A stretch of DNA of 9,162 nucleotides, taken from an uncultured Corynebacterium sp. Lineage in GTDB: Bacteria > Actinomycetota > Actinomycetes > Mycobacteriales > Mycobacteriaceae. Shown one piece after another: positions 1 to 6,879 of the stretch. The DNA lies in NCBI GenBank assembly GCA_915275065.1, contig CAJZGD010000099.1, forward strand, positions 1 through 9,162, given 5' to 3'. A program made the translations under genes and the position numbers. The notes beneath the pieces were generated by a model. The model saw only the letters and a list, made by a program, of their open reading frames with translations, was not told where the DNA came from and did not search any database. The stretch's first letter is position 1. Every line of letters begins with the position of its first letter.

Positions 1-826
1 CGCCCGCCACGGCGTGGTCGACCAAACCCGGAAGCATCTCACCGTTGCTGCCCTCCTTGGTATCCGCACCGTCATTCTTGGTGTGAATAAGATCGACCTG
101 GTCGACTATTCCGAGGATGTGTTTCGCGCGATCGAGGGGGAGTTTCGGGCTGTGGCCGCCGACCTGGGGATTGCCGACCCCCACGCCATCCCGATTTCCG
201 CACTGCACGGCGATAATGTGGTGGATGCGTCGCCTCGTCTGCCCTGGTATTTTGGGCCCACCATTTTGGAGTTGTTGGAAACTATTCCTGTCGACCCTGG
301 CGATAGCAGTCTCGATTTCCGGTTCCCCATCCAATACGTGATCCGGGCCACCGACTACCGTGGCTATGCCGGGCAGGTCGCTACCGGCACCATTGCGGTG
401 GGGGATAGCGTCACCACTCCCCATGGTTCCACGACCGTGATCGCTATCGACACCACGGATGGGCCCGCCACCAGCGCGCACGCCGGCGACAGTGTGACGC
501 TCCGACTGGCCGACGACATTGATCTCAGCCGGGGCGACTTGTTGGCCACCAACCGTCCCCCCAATATTCGCAGCTTCGCCGCCACCATCATCGGCCTGGA
601 TGACACCCCCGTCACTACCAATACTGTGGTGCATCTCCGCTACGGGACCAGCCTGGTCAAGGCCAGGGTCGCCGACCCGGTTGCGGTCAATGATATTGTG
701 CACACCACTGTGGAGTTGCAGCACGATCTTCCCATCGACTCCTACGCGGCCCGTGGGGCGGTCGGATCGTTCCTGCTCGTCGACAACCACACCGGCAGCA
801 CGCTCGCCGCCGGCCTGGTCGCATGA
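1..826 (+). CDS. cysN: Sulfate adenylyltransferase large subunit (GTPase), 5'-truncated
   Basis: CysN is the regulatory GTPase subunit of ATP sulfurylase. With CysD it couples GTP hydrolysis to formation of adenosine 5'-phosphosulfate from sulfate and ATP, in the cytoplasm. The window opens inside the gene; the first whole codon is at position 2 and reads ARHGVVDQTRKH, the stretch that follows the DxxG motif in this family. The P-loop and DxxG motifs lie off the window. Visible are the guanine-specificity motif NKID (codons at 86-97), the later SALHGDNVV segment, PWYFGP, and the two beta-barrel domains typical of translation-factor-like GTPases (from about RFPIQYVIR, with DYRGYAGQV). The protein ends after the second barrel, so there is no fused APS kinase (CysC) domain as in some CysN/C proteins. 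Its TGA overlaps the cysY ATG (ATGA), which suggests translational coupling. The family is clear; the symbol rests on family plus neighbours. Confidence 0.95.
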   Translation, partial: ARHGVVDQTRKHLTVAALLGIRTVILGVNKIDLVDYSEDVFRAIEGEFRAVAADLGIADPHAIPISALHGDNVVDASPRLPWYFGPTILELLETIPVDPGDSSLDFRFPIQYVIRATDYRGYAGQVATGTIAVGDSVTTPHGSTTVIAIDTTDGPATSAHAGDSVTLRLADDIDLSRGDLLATNRPPNIRSFAATIIGLDDTPVTTNTVVHLRYGTSLVKARVADPVAVNDIVHTTVELQHDLPIDSYAARGAVGSFLLVDNHTGSTLAAGLVA

Positions 827-1521
827 CCCCCGCGCGTGCCGGCGTCGGCGCTCCCGGTGTGATTCTCCTGGCCCACGGCTCCCGGCATCGCTACGCCGCG
901 GCCGGCATCAACCAGCTTGCCGCGGCCGTCCACCGCCACACCGGCCGGCACATCGTGGCCGCCCACTTGAGTTTCCACGACCACACCTTCGACCACGCCT
1001 GCCACCAGCTGCGCAGCCGCGGTCACACCCAAGCCACCGTGGTTCCCCTCCTGTTCACCAATGCCTACCACCACACCATTGATGTTCCGAACACAGTGGC
1101 GAAAGAAGACCAACTCGACATCACCATTACCCCGGGGCTCGGCACCGGGCCCGCCGTCGCCAAACTGCTCCGCCAGCAAATCCCGGCCGGCGCCCATCCC
1201 ATCCTCTACGCGGTCGGATCCTCACAGCCCGAAGCCAACCGGAGCGTCGAAAAGCTCGCCCACACCATTGGCGGCGAACCCCTCTTCGCCACCCGGGGCA
1301 CCACCACCGGCCGCACCCTCGACGACATCCTTACCACCCACCACCGAGTCCACATACTCCCCCTCTTCGTCTCCCATGGTCTCCTCCTCGACCAACTACG
1401 AACCCACCACCCACCAACCGAACACCTGAGCTATTCCCCGCCGCTCATGGGGAAGCTCGCAACCATCGTGAAACGGCGGTTACAATGCTCATCATCCTCG
1501 CAGGCGCATTCGCACAACTAG
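823..1521 (+). CDS. cysY: CbiX/SirB-type sirohydrochlorin chelatase-like protein
   Basis: This 232-residue protein belongs to the CbiX/SirB chelatase family, which inserts a divalent metal into sirohydrochlorin; in a sulfate-reduction operon the expected product is siroheme for sulfite reductase. The N-terminal strand VILLAHGSRH (about residues 13-22) carries the family's metal-binding histidine. The segment VVPLLFTNAYHHTIDVP (about 75-91) matches the second active-site region. A second, diverged half follows (ILYAVGSS, then ILPLFVSHG), so this is the two-domain length rather than the short CbiX-S form. The ATG overlaps the cysN stop by 4 bases. The last 37 bases overlap cysZ, so the tail SSSSQAHSHN is encoded in shared DNA. 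The protein is unusually histidine-rich, with 24 His by my count. The symbol follows the C. glutamicum fpr2-cysIXHDNYZ cluster. The metal used cannot be read from the sequence. Confidence 0.88.
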   Translation: MTPARAGVGAPGVILLAHGSRHRYAAAGINQLAAAVHRHTGRHIVAAHLSFHDHTFDHACHQLRSRGHTQATVVPLLFTNAYHHTIDVPNTVAKEDQLDITITPGLGTGPAVAKLLRQQIPAGAHPILYAVGSSQPEANRSVEKLAHTIGGEPLFATRGTTTGRTLDDILTTHHRVHILPLFVSHGLLLDQLRTHHPPTEHLSYSPPLMGKLATIVKRRLQCSSSSQAHSHN

Positions 1522-2414
1522 TCGATGGTGGCATCGGCATGGGCTTCGGCGTCACATCCACCACCATCCTGCTGCTCTCCATGGGGCCAGCCCAAGCATC
1601 CGCGGTCGTCCACGCCGCTGAAGTCGGCACCACCCTCGCCTCCGGGCTGAGCCACTGGCGGTTCGGCAACGTCAACTGGCGAGTCGTCCTCACCCTCGGG
1701 GTGCCCGGGGCTATCGGCGCCGCCACCGGCGCCACCCTCCTCTCCCGCATCGCTACCGATTCCGCGAAACCTATCACCGCCATCATCCTCGCCCTCGTCG
1801 GCGTGAACCTCCTATGGCGGTTCTCCCGCGGCATTATCGTCCGACACAACACCCCCAAACCCTACCGAACCCCATTTCTCATATTCCTCGGCATTTTCGG
1901 CGGCCTGATCGACGCCACCGGGGGTGGCGGTTGGGGGCCCATCACCACCTCCACCCTCATGTCGTTGGGAAAGGAAGAACCGCGCCGGGTGGTGGGCACG
2001 GTGAACATGGCGGAATTTTTGGTGGCGTCGGCCGCAACAATGGGATTCACCTTGGGATTGTGGCAGGAATTACAGGCCAATGCGGTGGCGGTGCTATGCC
2101 TACTGTTGGGCGGGGTGCTCACGGCGCCGCTGTCGGCGTGGCTGATTCATCACATTAATCCCATCATATTGGGCGGGTTTGTGGGGACGGCACTCATCAG
2201 CCTGAATATCCCACAGAGCTGGCCCTACGCGGTGGTAGCTGGTGTGATTTTGATGTGGCGTGGGGTGCGCCGATCCCGGAAGGCACATGTGGTGGTGAGC
2301 ACTAAGGTGCCATGTGATGAATCTGACGATGTTCCCGCGGCGGGGGCGTCGACAAGCACGCAAACACGTGCGATGCTAGGTGCAGTGAATGGCATAAGCT
2401 CCGGCGTGAAGTAG
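1485..2414 (+). CDS. cysZ: TSUP-family sulfate/sulfite permease
   Basis: This 309-residue integral membrane protein belongs to the TSUP/TauE-SafE family (unrelated to E. coli CysZ). In the corynebacterial cys operon this gene is taken to be the sulfate importer; other TSUP members export sulfite or organosulfonates, so direction is inferred from context. The first segment, LIILAGAFAQLVDGGIGMG, followed by FGVTSTT, is the first half of the family's internal repeat. A glycine cluster (ATGGGGWGP, codons around 1915-1942) marks the equivalent place in the second half. Several hydrophobic spans follow, then a hydrophilic C-terminal tail of about 45 residues. The ATG at 1485 keeps the first membrane span; the next in-frame ATG would remove much of it, so I accept the 37-base overlap with cysY. 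The Shine-Dalgarno is weak (GGCGG at 1475-1479), consistent with coupling to cysY translation. Coding-strand composition changes from C-rich to G-rich near 1920-1980. Confidence 0.87.
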   Translation: MLIILAGAFAQLVDGGIGMGFGVTSTTILLLSMGPAQASAVVHAAEVGTTLASGLSHWRFGNVNWRVVLTLGVPGAIGAATGATLLSRIATDSAKPITAIILALVGVNLLWRFSRGIIVRHNTPKPYRTPFLIFLGIFGGLIDATGGGGWGPITTSTLMSLGKEEPRRVVGTVNMAEFLVASAATMGFTLGLWQELQANAVAVLCLLLGGVLTAPLSAWLIHHINPIILGGFVGTALISLNIPQSWPYAVVAGVILMWRGVRRSRKAHVVVSTKVPCDESDDVPAAGASTSTQTRAMLGAVNGISSGVK

Positions 2415-2446
2415 TATTATAAGCTGCACAAACGATACGTACTTAT

Positions 2447-2465
2447 CCCCTATCCGGGGTAGGGG
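2447..2465 (+). terminator. GC-rich hairpin after cysZ, possible weak terminator
   Basis: Arms CCCCTA (2447-2452) and TAGGGG (2460-2465) pair perfectly around a 7-base loop and are followed by TTT. A second hairpin using the same left arm, CCCC with GGGG at 2456-2459, is mutually exclusive with the first. It lies 33 bases after the cysZ stop and 67 bases before the pit ATG, so it could end the cys transcript or act in the pit leader. The U-tract is only three bases, so termination is uncertain. Confidence 0.35.
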
Positions 2466-2474
2466 TTTACTATT

Positions 2475-2488
2475 CGGTAACGTTATCG
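2475..2488. promoter_or_regulatory. Near-palindrome upstream of pit, candidate operator
   Basis: CGGTAACGTTATCG is a 14-base inverted repeat with one mismatched pair and a perfect TAACGTTA core. It lies 43 bases before the chosen pit start codon. The symmetry suggests a dimeric repressor site, but I do not recognise it as the site of a named regulator. Chance occurrence is possible. Confidence 0.25.
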
Positions 2489-2531
2489 GGGCATGCTATT
2501 TTCGCAATGTTGTATACAGAAAGTTCATTGG

Positions 2532-4133
2532 ATGTCTAGCAGCACGAAGGCAGATTCGCCGCCGCTCAAGGTACCGTCGGATAAGTGGTGGCACTTAAGC
2601 TTTGGTGGCCTCCTGGTTATCACCCTCATCACCTTCCTCTTTTGGTCTTTCGACTATGTGGGCCCGGAGGCGAATAAGGTTATTCTCATTACTACCATTG
2701 CTTTTGGCGTTTTTATGGCGTTCAACATTGGTGGTAATGACGTTGCTAACTCCTTCGGCACCTCGGTTGGTGCGGGCACGCTGACTATGCGGCAGGCGCT
2801 CGTCGTCGCCGCTATTTTTGAGGTGTCAGGTGCGGTGTTGGCCGGCGGTGAAGTGACCGAAACCGTCAAGAGCGGCATTGTGGATCTGGAATCCATCCAC
2901 CTTGATGCCATGCATTTTGCGTTCATCATGATGGCGGCATTATTGGGGGCGGCCGTGTGGCTGCTCATTGCGACCAAACTAGGGCTGCCGGTGTCCACAA
3001 CGCATTCCATCATTGGTGGCATTGTGGGTGCCTCCCTCACCCTGGGGTTCTTCTTGCACATTGGTGGCCTGGAAATGGTGCAGTGGGGTGAGATTGGTCG
3101 CATCGCAGTATCCTGGGTGCTCTCCCCCGTATTGGGGGGGATTACGTCGTTTATTCTCTTCGGCGCGATTAAGCGCCGCATTTTAGTGTTTAACGACAAA
3201 GCTGACGCGGAGCTGCGCCAGATCAAAGAGGAACGCATTAAACTCCACAAAGATTTCAAATCTTCATTCGAACGCCTCTCCGAGGTTCAGCAACTTTCCT
3301 ACACCAATGCCATGACGCGGGATGCCGCGCTGATTGCCGAACGTGATTTCGACCCGGAAGAGCTGGAATCCGACTACTATCGGGACCTGCACCGGCTCAA
3401 CCAGCGGCGGGATTCGCTCAATACGCACCGGGCGTTAGAAACCGGTGTGCCCCTCTTGGCGGCCGGTGGCGCGGTCATCATTGGGGCGATGATGATCTTC
3501 AAGGGGCTCAAAAACCTCCACTTCGAAATGTCCCATTTGGGCAATGGGTTGATGCTGGGCATGATCGCGGTCATGGTATGGATGGCGGTGTTCGTGTTCG
3601 CCCGCACCCTGCGCCGGCAGGAGCTGTCCCGGGCAACGTTTACCGTGTTTTCCTGGATGCAGGTGTTTACCGCATCAGCGTTCGCTTTTTCCCACGGTTC
3701 GAATGATATTGCGAACGCCATCGGCCCGTTTACCGCGGTGCTCGATGTGCTGCGAACCAATAGCATCGAGGGCGGCGGCACGGTGCCGTCGGCGGCCATG
3801 ATTATGTGCGGCGTAGCCCTGATCGCCGGCCTGTGGTTCATCGGCCGCTACGTGATCCACACCGTCGGCTCCGGGCTGACAAAAATGCACCCAGCCTCGG
3901 GGTTTGCCGCAGAACTCGCGGCCGCACTGGTGGTCATGGCCGCGTCGATGCTGGGCCTGCCGGTGAGCTCGACCCACATCCTGATCGGCGCGATCCTGGG
4001 CATCGGCATTGTGAATCGTTCCGCAAACTGGCGGCTCATGAAGCCGATCGCACTGGCGTGGGTGATTACCCTGCCCGCCGCCGCGCTCATCGCCTCCTGC
4101 GCGGCCCTGACCCTGAACTTTATTTGGGGCTAA
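2532..4133 (+). CDS. pit: Pit-family inorganic phosphate transporter
   Basis: This is a low-affinity inorganic phosphate permease of the PiT family (PF01384), which normally moves metal-phosphate complexes with protons across the cytoplasmic membrane. From the ATG at 2532 it has 533 residues, typical of the family. The two inverted family signatures are plain: NIGGNDVANSFGTSVGAG from residue 65 and SHGSNDIANAIGPF from residue 387. Each half also has the paired LPVSTTHSIIGG and LPVSSTHILIGA motifs. Between the halves is a charged cytoplasmic region, roughly residues 214-310, rich in Lys, Glu and Arg and probably helical. An in-frame ATG at 2493 would add MLFSQCCIQKVHW. I prefer 2532 because the added residues look unlike a PiT N terminus and AGAAAG at 2518-2523 sits at a reasonable spacing; neither start has a strong ribosome site. 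Third codon positions are T-rich in the first part and C/G-rich later. A seven-G run occurs at 3134-3140. Confidence 0.93.
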   Translation: MSSSTKADSPPLKVPSDKWWHLSFGGLLVITLITFLFWSFDYVGPEANKVILITTIAFGVFMAFNIGGNDVANSFGTSVGAGTLTMRQALVVAAIFEVSGAVLAGGEVTETVKSGIVDLESIHLDAMHFAFIMMAALLGAAVWLLIATKLGLPVSTTHSIIGGIVGASLTLGFFLHIGGLEMVQWGEIGRIAVSWVLSPVLGGITSFILFGAIKRRILVFNDKADAELRQIKEERIKLHKDFKSSFERLSEVQQLSYTNAMTRDAALIAERDFDPEELESDYYRDLHRLNQRRDSLNTHRALETGVPLLAAGGAVIIGAMMIFKGLKNLHFEMSHLGNGLMLGMIAVMVWMAVFVFARTLRRQELSRATFTVFSWMQVFTASAFAFSHGSNDIANAIGPFTAVLDVLRTNSIEGGGTVPSAAMIMCGVALIAGLWFIGRYVIHTVGSGLTKMHPASGFAAELAAALVVMAASMLGLPVSSTHILIGAILGIGIVNRSANWRLMKPIALAWVITLPAAALIASCAALTLNFIWG

Positions 4134-4150
4134 CCGCTTCTCGCTTGTCG

Positions 4151-4168
4151 ACGCCCACCCGTGGGCGT
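4151..4168. terminator. Hairpin between convergent pit and monooxygenase genes
   Basis: ACGCCCAC and GTGGGCGT form a perfect 8-base inverted repeat around CC, 17 bases after the pit stop and 4 bases past the stop of the opposing gene. A short T-run (TTTT) follows on the plus strand after 10 bases; there is no U-tract on the minus strand. Its position suggests a terminator for pit and perhaps for both converging transcripts. Confidence 0.5.
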
Positions 4169-4172
4169 GGGA

Positions 4173-5240
4173 TTAGCCTTTTGTGGCTGGCTCCCAGCCC
4201 AGCTCCGGCGCCACATGCTGGGCAAAGTTCTCCAGAATCCTGGCGTTGACGGCAACCCCGGCCTGGTTGGGAATGGTGAGCATGAGGGTGTCGGCCGCCA
4301 TGACCGCCTTGTCGTTCTTGAGCGCTTCGACAATCTTGTCCGGCGTGTCCACCAGGGTGCGGCCGAAGATTCCCCGCTGGTCGTCAAGCACCCCGATGGA
4401 ATCGTGGGATTCACCACTGCCGGCCGGCCCAAAAATCTGGGCGTCGCTGCCATCGACGATGGGGAAGATCGGACGCGACACCGACACGCGCGGCTCCCAA
4501 TCGTGCCCAGCCTTCTCCCATTCCCGCCGGTAACGGGCGATTTGTTCCGCCTGAACATCACCCAACGAAGCCCCATCGGTTTCGAACACCAGCGTGGAAC
4601 TCATGAGGTTGACACCCTTGCGGGCGGCCAACTCCGCGGACGCATGAGTGCCGGCGCCCCACCAGATGCGCCGGTCGGCGCCGGGGGAGTGCGGCAGTAC
4701 CGGCAGCTGGGCGCCTGAGCGGAACATTTGGGGATACTGCTGCTCAAAGGGGGCTGCGGTGGCCATGCCGTCGCCGCGCAGGGCGGCCAGGAACGTGTCG
4801 AATTTTTCCGCCGCCAACGCGGCGCCCTTGGGATCCTCCCGGGCCAGCTCCGGGCCACCATAGCCGAAGGCCTCCCAGCCGCGCAGCGCGGTTTCCGGTG
4901 ACCCGCGGGACACGCCGATGGCGATGCGCTGGTCGGATAGCAGGTCGAGGGCGGCCACCTCTTCGGCCAGGCCCAGGGGGTTTTCGTACCGCATGTCGAT
5001 TACCCCGGTACCAACCTCGATGGTGCTGGTGGTGGCGGCAATGGCGCTGAGCAGCGGGATGGGGGAGGAATACTGTGGGGCAAAGTGATGCACCCTAAAA
5101 TACGCCCCGTTCACACCAAGCTCGTCGGCAATCTGCCCCAATTCCACCGCCTGTTTGAGGGCTGCCTGGGCGCCATATTTGCCGGTCTTATCGGGTTTTA
5201 GGCTGTAGTGCCCGAAACTCAAGAACCCGAACCGTTTCAC
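4173..5240 (-). CDS. LLM-class flavin-dependent oxidoreductase (luciferase-like monooxygenase)
   Basis: This 355-residue protein belongs to the bacterial luciferase-like family: TIM-barrel flavoproteins that use reduced FMN (or F420 in some members) and usually oxygen to oxidise small molecules. The substrate cannot be told from sequence. Family marks include RFGFLSFGHYS at the N terminus, VHHFAP (about 50-55), the barrel strand and loop TIEVGTGVIDMRYENPLGLA (about 73-92), LDLLSDQRIAIGVSRGSPE, and a C-terminal LMLTIPNQAG strand. Reading through to an upstream TTG at 5255 is possible, but GGAGGA at 5248-5253 lies 7 bases before the GTG at 5240 and within that longer version, so GTG is the better start. 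The gene is convergent with pit. A perfect 18-bp palindrome resembling the RosR operator lies just upstream, so it may be controlled by peroxide-sensing MarR-type repression. The family call is secure; the function is not. Confidence 0.88.
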   Translation of the reverse strand: MKRFGFLSFGHYSLKPDKTGKYGAQAALKQAVELGQIADELGVNGAYFRVHHFAPQYSSPIPLLSAIAATTSTIEVGTGVIDMRYENPLGLAEEVAALDLLSDQRIAIGVSRGSPETALRGWEAFGYGGPELAREDPKGAALAAEKFDTFLAALRGDGMATAAPFEQQYPQMFRSGAQLPVLPHSPGADRRIWWGAGTHASAELAARKGVNLMSSTLVFETDGASLGDVQAEQIARYRREWEKAGHDWEPRVSVSRPIFPIVDGSDAQIFGPAGSGESHDSIGVLDDQRGIFGRTLVDTPDKIVEALKNDKAVMAADTLMLTIPNQAGVAVNARILENFAQHVAPELGWEPATKG

Positions 5241-5247
5241 GATGTCA

Positions 5248-5253
5248 TCCTCC
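5248..5253 (-). promoter_or_regulatory. Shine-Dalgarno that fixes the GTG start of the monooxygenase
   Basis: Minus-strand GGAGGA is separated by 7 bases from the GTG at 5240. An ATG within the same stretch (5248-5246) is out of frame and meets a stop after three codons, so it is not used for this protein. Confidence 0.8.
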
Positions 5254-5260
5254 AATCATT

Positions 5261-5278
5261 TTGTTGATATATCAACAA
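5261..5278. promoter_or_regulatory. RosR-like (MarR family) operator
   Basis: TTGTTGATATATCAACAA is a perfect 18-bp palindrome ending 20 bases before the GTG of the monooxygenase gene. It fits the consensus I remember for C. glutamicum RosR, TTGTTGAYRYRTCAACWA, at every position; RosR is a hydrogen-peroxide-sensitive MarR-type repressor whose targets, as I recall, include flavin reductases and monooxygenases. On the minus strand TGATATATC inside the palindrome could be an extended -10 element, giving a leader of about 18 bases that contains the Shine-Dalgarno; bound repressor would then cover the promoter. An alternative -10, TACACT, lies at 5320-5325. No convincing -35 is visible for either. 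The palindrome is seen; the regulator is inferred and is not encoded in the window. Confidence 0.72.
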
Positions 5279-5309
5279 TTTGGGGTAGAAATCCCCATGG
5301 TTGTTATCT

Positions 5310-5321
5310 CTAGGCACCTAG
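5310..5321. repeat. Short inverted repeat in the monooxygenase upstream region
   Basis: CTAGG and CCTAG form a perfect 5-base inverted repeat around CA, about 30 bases beyond the RosR-like palindrome. It overlaps the alternative minus-strand -10 TACACT by two bases. It may be a minor operator half of the control region or chance. Confidence 0.2.
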
Positions 5322-5364
5322 TGTAACCACCGCTCCCACGAATTCATTCCCGCCCCTTCATGGC

Positions 5365-5397
5365 AGTGCCCCGGACCACATCCTGGTCCGGGGCACT
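5365..5397 (-). terminator. Strong hairpin terminator without U-tract, downstream of the AI-2E-family gene
   Basis: Two perfect 14-base arms (5365-5378 and 5384-5397, beginning AGTGCCCCGG) flank a 5-base loop, 14 bases past the stop of the membrane protein gene. Neither strand has a following T-run; such hairpins are common in Actinobacteria. It sits between the end of one minus-strand gene and the promoter region of the next, so it most likely insulates the monooxygenase from upstream transcription. Confidence 0.7.
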
Positions 5398-5411
5398 ATG
5401 GTGAACTGACC

Positions 5412-6845
5412 TTAACTCTTTTGTTGGCTAGCCTTCCCCCACCGGGCCAGCCGCTGTTGGAACGACTGGAATGCACGCTGGGTGCTTGTCAGATTGGAAT
5501 TATCAGCTTGCTGATCGGCGTCATCATCCTTACTTGGCATGGCCTGGCTTTCTTTCGTGGCCATTTCAATATCGTCAATGGTGATCTCACCGGCACGCAG
5601 CGCCACCAGCTCGAAATGGTACCGGACCAGTACGGATAGAGTAGCGGCCACCGGGACGGCCAAGAATGCGCCGACCACGCCGAACATGGTGGAGCCAATG
5701 GTCACGGACAGCAGCACAATAGCGGCGTGAAGGTTCATGGCCTTGGACTGCAACACCGGTTGCAAAATATGGCCTTCCAACTGTTGCACCGCAATAATAA
5801 TCAGCAACACCAAAAGTGCGTTGGTCACCCCATTGGAGACCAGGGCGATAATGACCGCCAACGCGCCAGCCACCAGGGCGCCAACGATGGGGATGAAGCT
5901 AGCAAAGAACGTGATCACGGCCAATGCCGGCGCCAGCGGCACGTGCAGCACGAGGAGGCCAATGCCGATGCAGACGGCGTCGACAAAGGAAATGATGGCC
6001 TGCACCCGGATGAACCCGGAGAGCGTGTTCCAGATCCGGGTCAGCACCTCGGTCAGGTGCCAACCAACATTGTGGCCGGTGGTCCGGCGAATCATGGGCA
6101 GGAAGCCCTCGCCGTCTTTCAGGAAGAAGAAGGTGAGCACCAGCATGAGCACGAATGTGACCACGATGGAGCCGGCCGTGGAAATGCCGCTGACTACGCG
6201 GGACGCAATGTCGGTGACCCGTTCTTGCAGGAATGTGGATATCTGGTTAATGATGTCGTTGTAGTGGCCAAGATCAACATTGAGCGGTGGCCCCTGTATC
6301 CACTGTTGCAGCTGCCCAATGCCCTTGGTTGCCTGCTCGGCCAAATCCTTGGATTGGGTGGTGATGCTGGGAGCCATGGCGGTGAAAATGCCACCCAAAA
6401 TGGCGAAGAAGGTGACCAGAACGATCACGACCGAGAGAGCGGAGGGGACCTTGTGCTTCCGCAACCAGCGCACCGGCGGCCACAACACGGTGGACACGAT
6501 GATCGCCAATAGTACTGGTAGCAGGCCTTCCCACACGAGTGCGAGGCCCCGCCACAGTAGGTAGCCGGCGGCAACCATGATGATGAACCGGAGTGCCCAG
6601 CCGGCGGCCCACCGGCCGTCTTGGCCTAAAATGGCGGCCCGATCGGTTTTGGTAAGTTCCGTGGTGACCTGGGGCTTGTCCTCGATGGCGTCGTCTTCCA
6701 CCACGTTCGTGAGAAATTCTGCAGGATCGTCCGTCGGCGAAGCCGTTGTCGCTTGTCGACGCGCGGAGTTCGCCGTATTCGGGGAATTCGGTGAATTCGC
6801 TGGTTTATGGGGCGCGTTTTTAGCGCGGCGTTTCTTAGTACTCAT
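5412..6845 (-). CDS. AI-2E/PerM-family membrane transporter
   Basis: This 477-residue polytopic membrane protein belongs to the AI-2E (PerM/YdiK/TqsA) family. Members have been linked to quorum-signal export or ion/proton antiport, and the substrate here is unknown. The core has the family's usual order: two or three N-terminal hydrophobic spans (including FIIMVAAGYLLWRGLALVW and a span before KHKVPSALSVVIVLV), a long soluble helical loop (about residues 160-225), then the FFFLKDGEGF motif, the FASFIPIVGALVAGAL span, EGHILQPVLQSKAMNLHAA, and a last span GVVGAFLAVPVAATLSVL. About 85 N-terminal residues are hydrophilic; the first part is low-complexity (NSPNSPNTANS) and positively charged. The C terminus is a charged tail of about 70 residues. 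Both tails are probably cytoplasmic. The ATG at 6845 has no strong Shine-Dalgarno. It is divergent from dnaK, and I could not identify its promoter. Confidence 0.88.
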   Translation of the reverse strand: MSTKKRRAKNAPHKPANSPNSPNTANSARRQATTASPTDDPAEFLTNVVEDDAIEDKPQVTTELTKTDRAAILGQDGRWAAGWALRFIIMVAAGYLLWRGLALVWEGLLPVLLAIIVSTVLWPPVRWLRKHKVPSALSVVIVLVTFFAILGGIFTAMAPSITTQSKDLAEQATKGIGQLQQWIQGPPLNVDLGHYNDIINQISTFLQERVTDIASRVVSGISTAGSIVVTFVLMLVLTFFFLKDGEGFLPMIRRTTGHNVGWHLTEVLTRIWNTLSGFIRVQAIISFVDAVCIGIGLLVLHVPLAPALAVITFFASFIPIVGALVAGALAVIIALVSNGVTNALLVLLIIIAVQQLEGHILQPVLQSKAMNLHAAIVLLSVTIGSTMFGVVGAFLAVPVAATLSVLVRYHFELVALRAGEITIDDIEMATKESQAMPSKDDDADQQADNSNLTSTQRAFQSFQQRLARWGKASQQKS

Positions 6846-6879
6846 TGTTGTTTTAACTCTGCCATAAAAATTCGGCTAC

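Noticed and set aside
2456..2491. Three GGGG tracts before pit, considered as a G-quadruplex.
   Set aside because: Only three tracts of four G occur, separated by 2 and 22 bases; a stable quadruplex would need a fourth. Simple hairpins explain two of them.
3134..3140. Run of seven G within pit, considered as a phase-variation switch.
   Set aside because: The frame is intact, the run is short, and permeases of this kind are not usual phase-variable targets. Without strain comparison there is no support.
5727..6512. A 261-codon open frame on the plus strand, opposite the AI-2E-family gene.
   Set aside because: Its composition is dominated by His, Gln, Asp and Gly as expected from reading the reverse of a membrane protein gene, and it has no family motif. 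The minus strand has clear membrane spans and family motifs.
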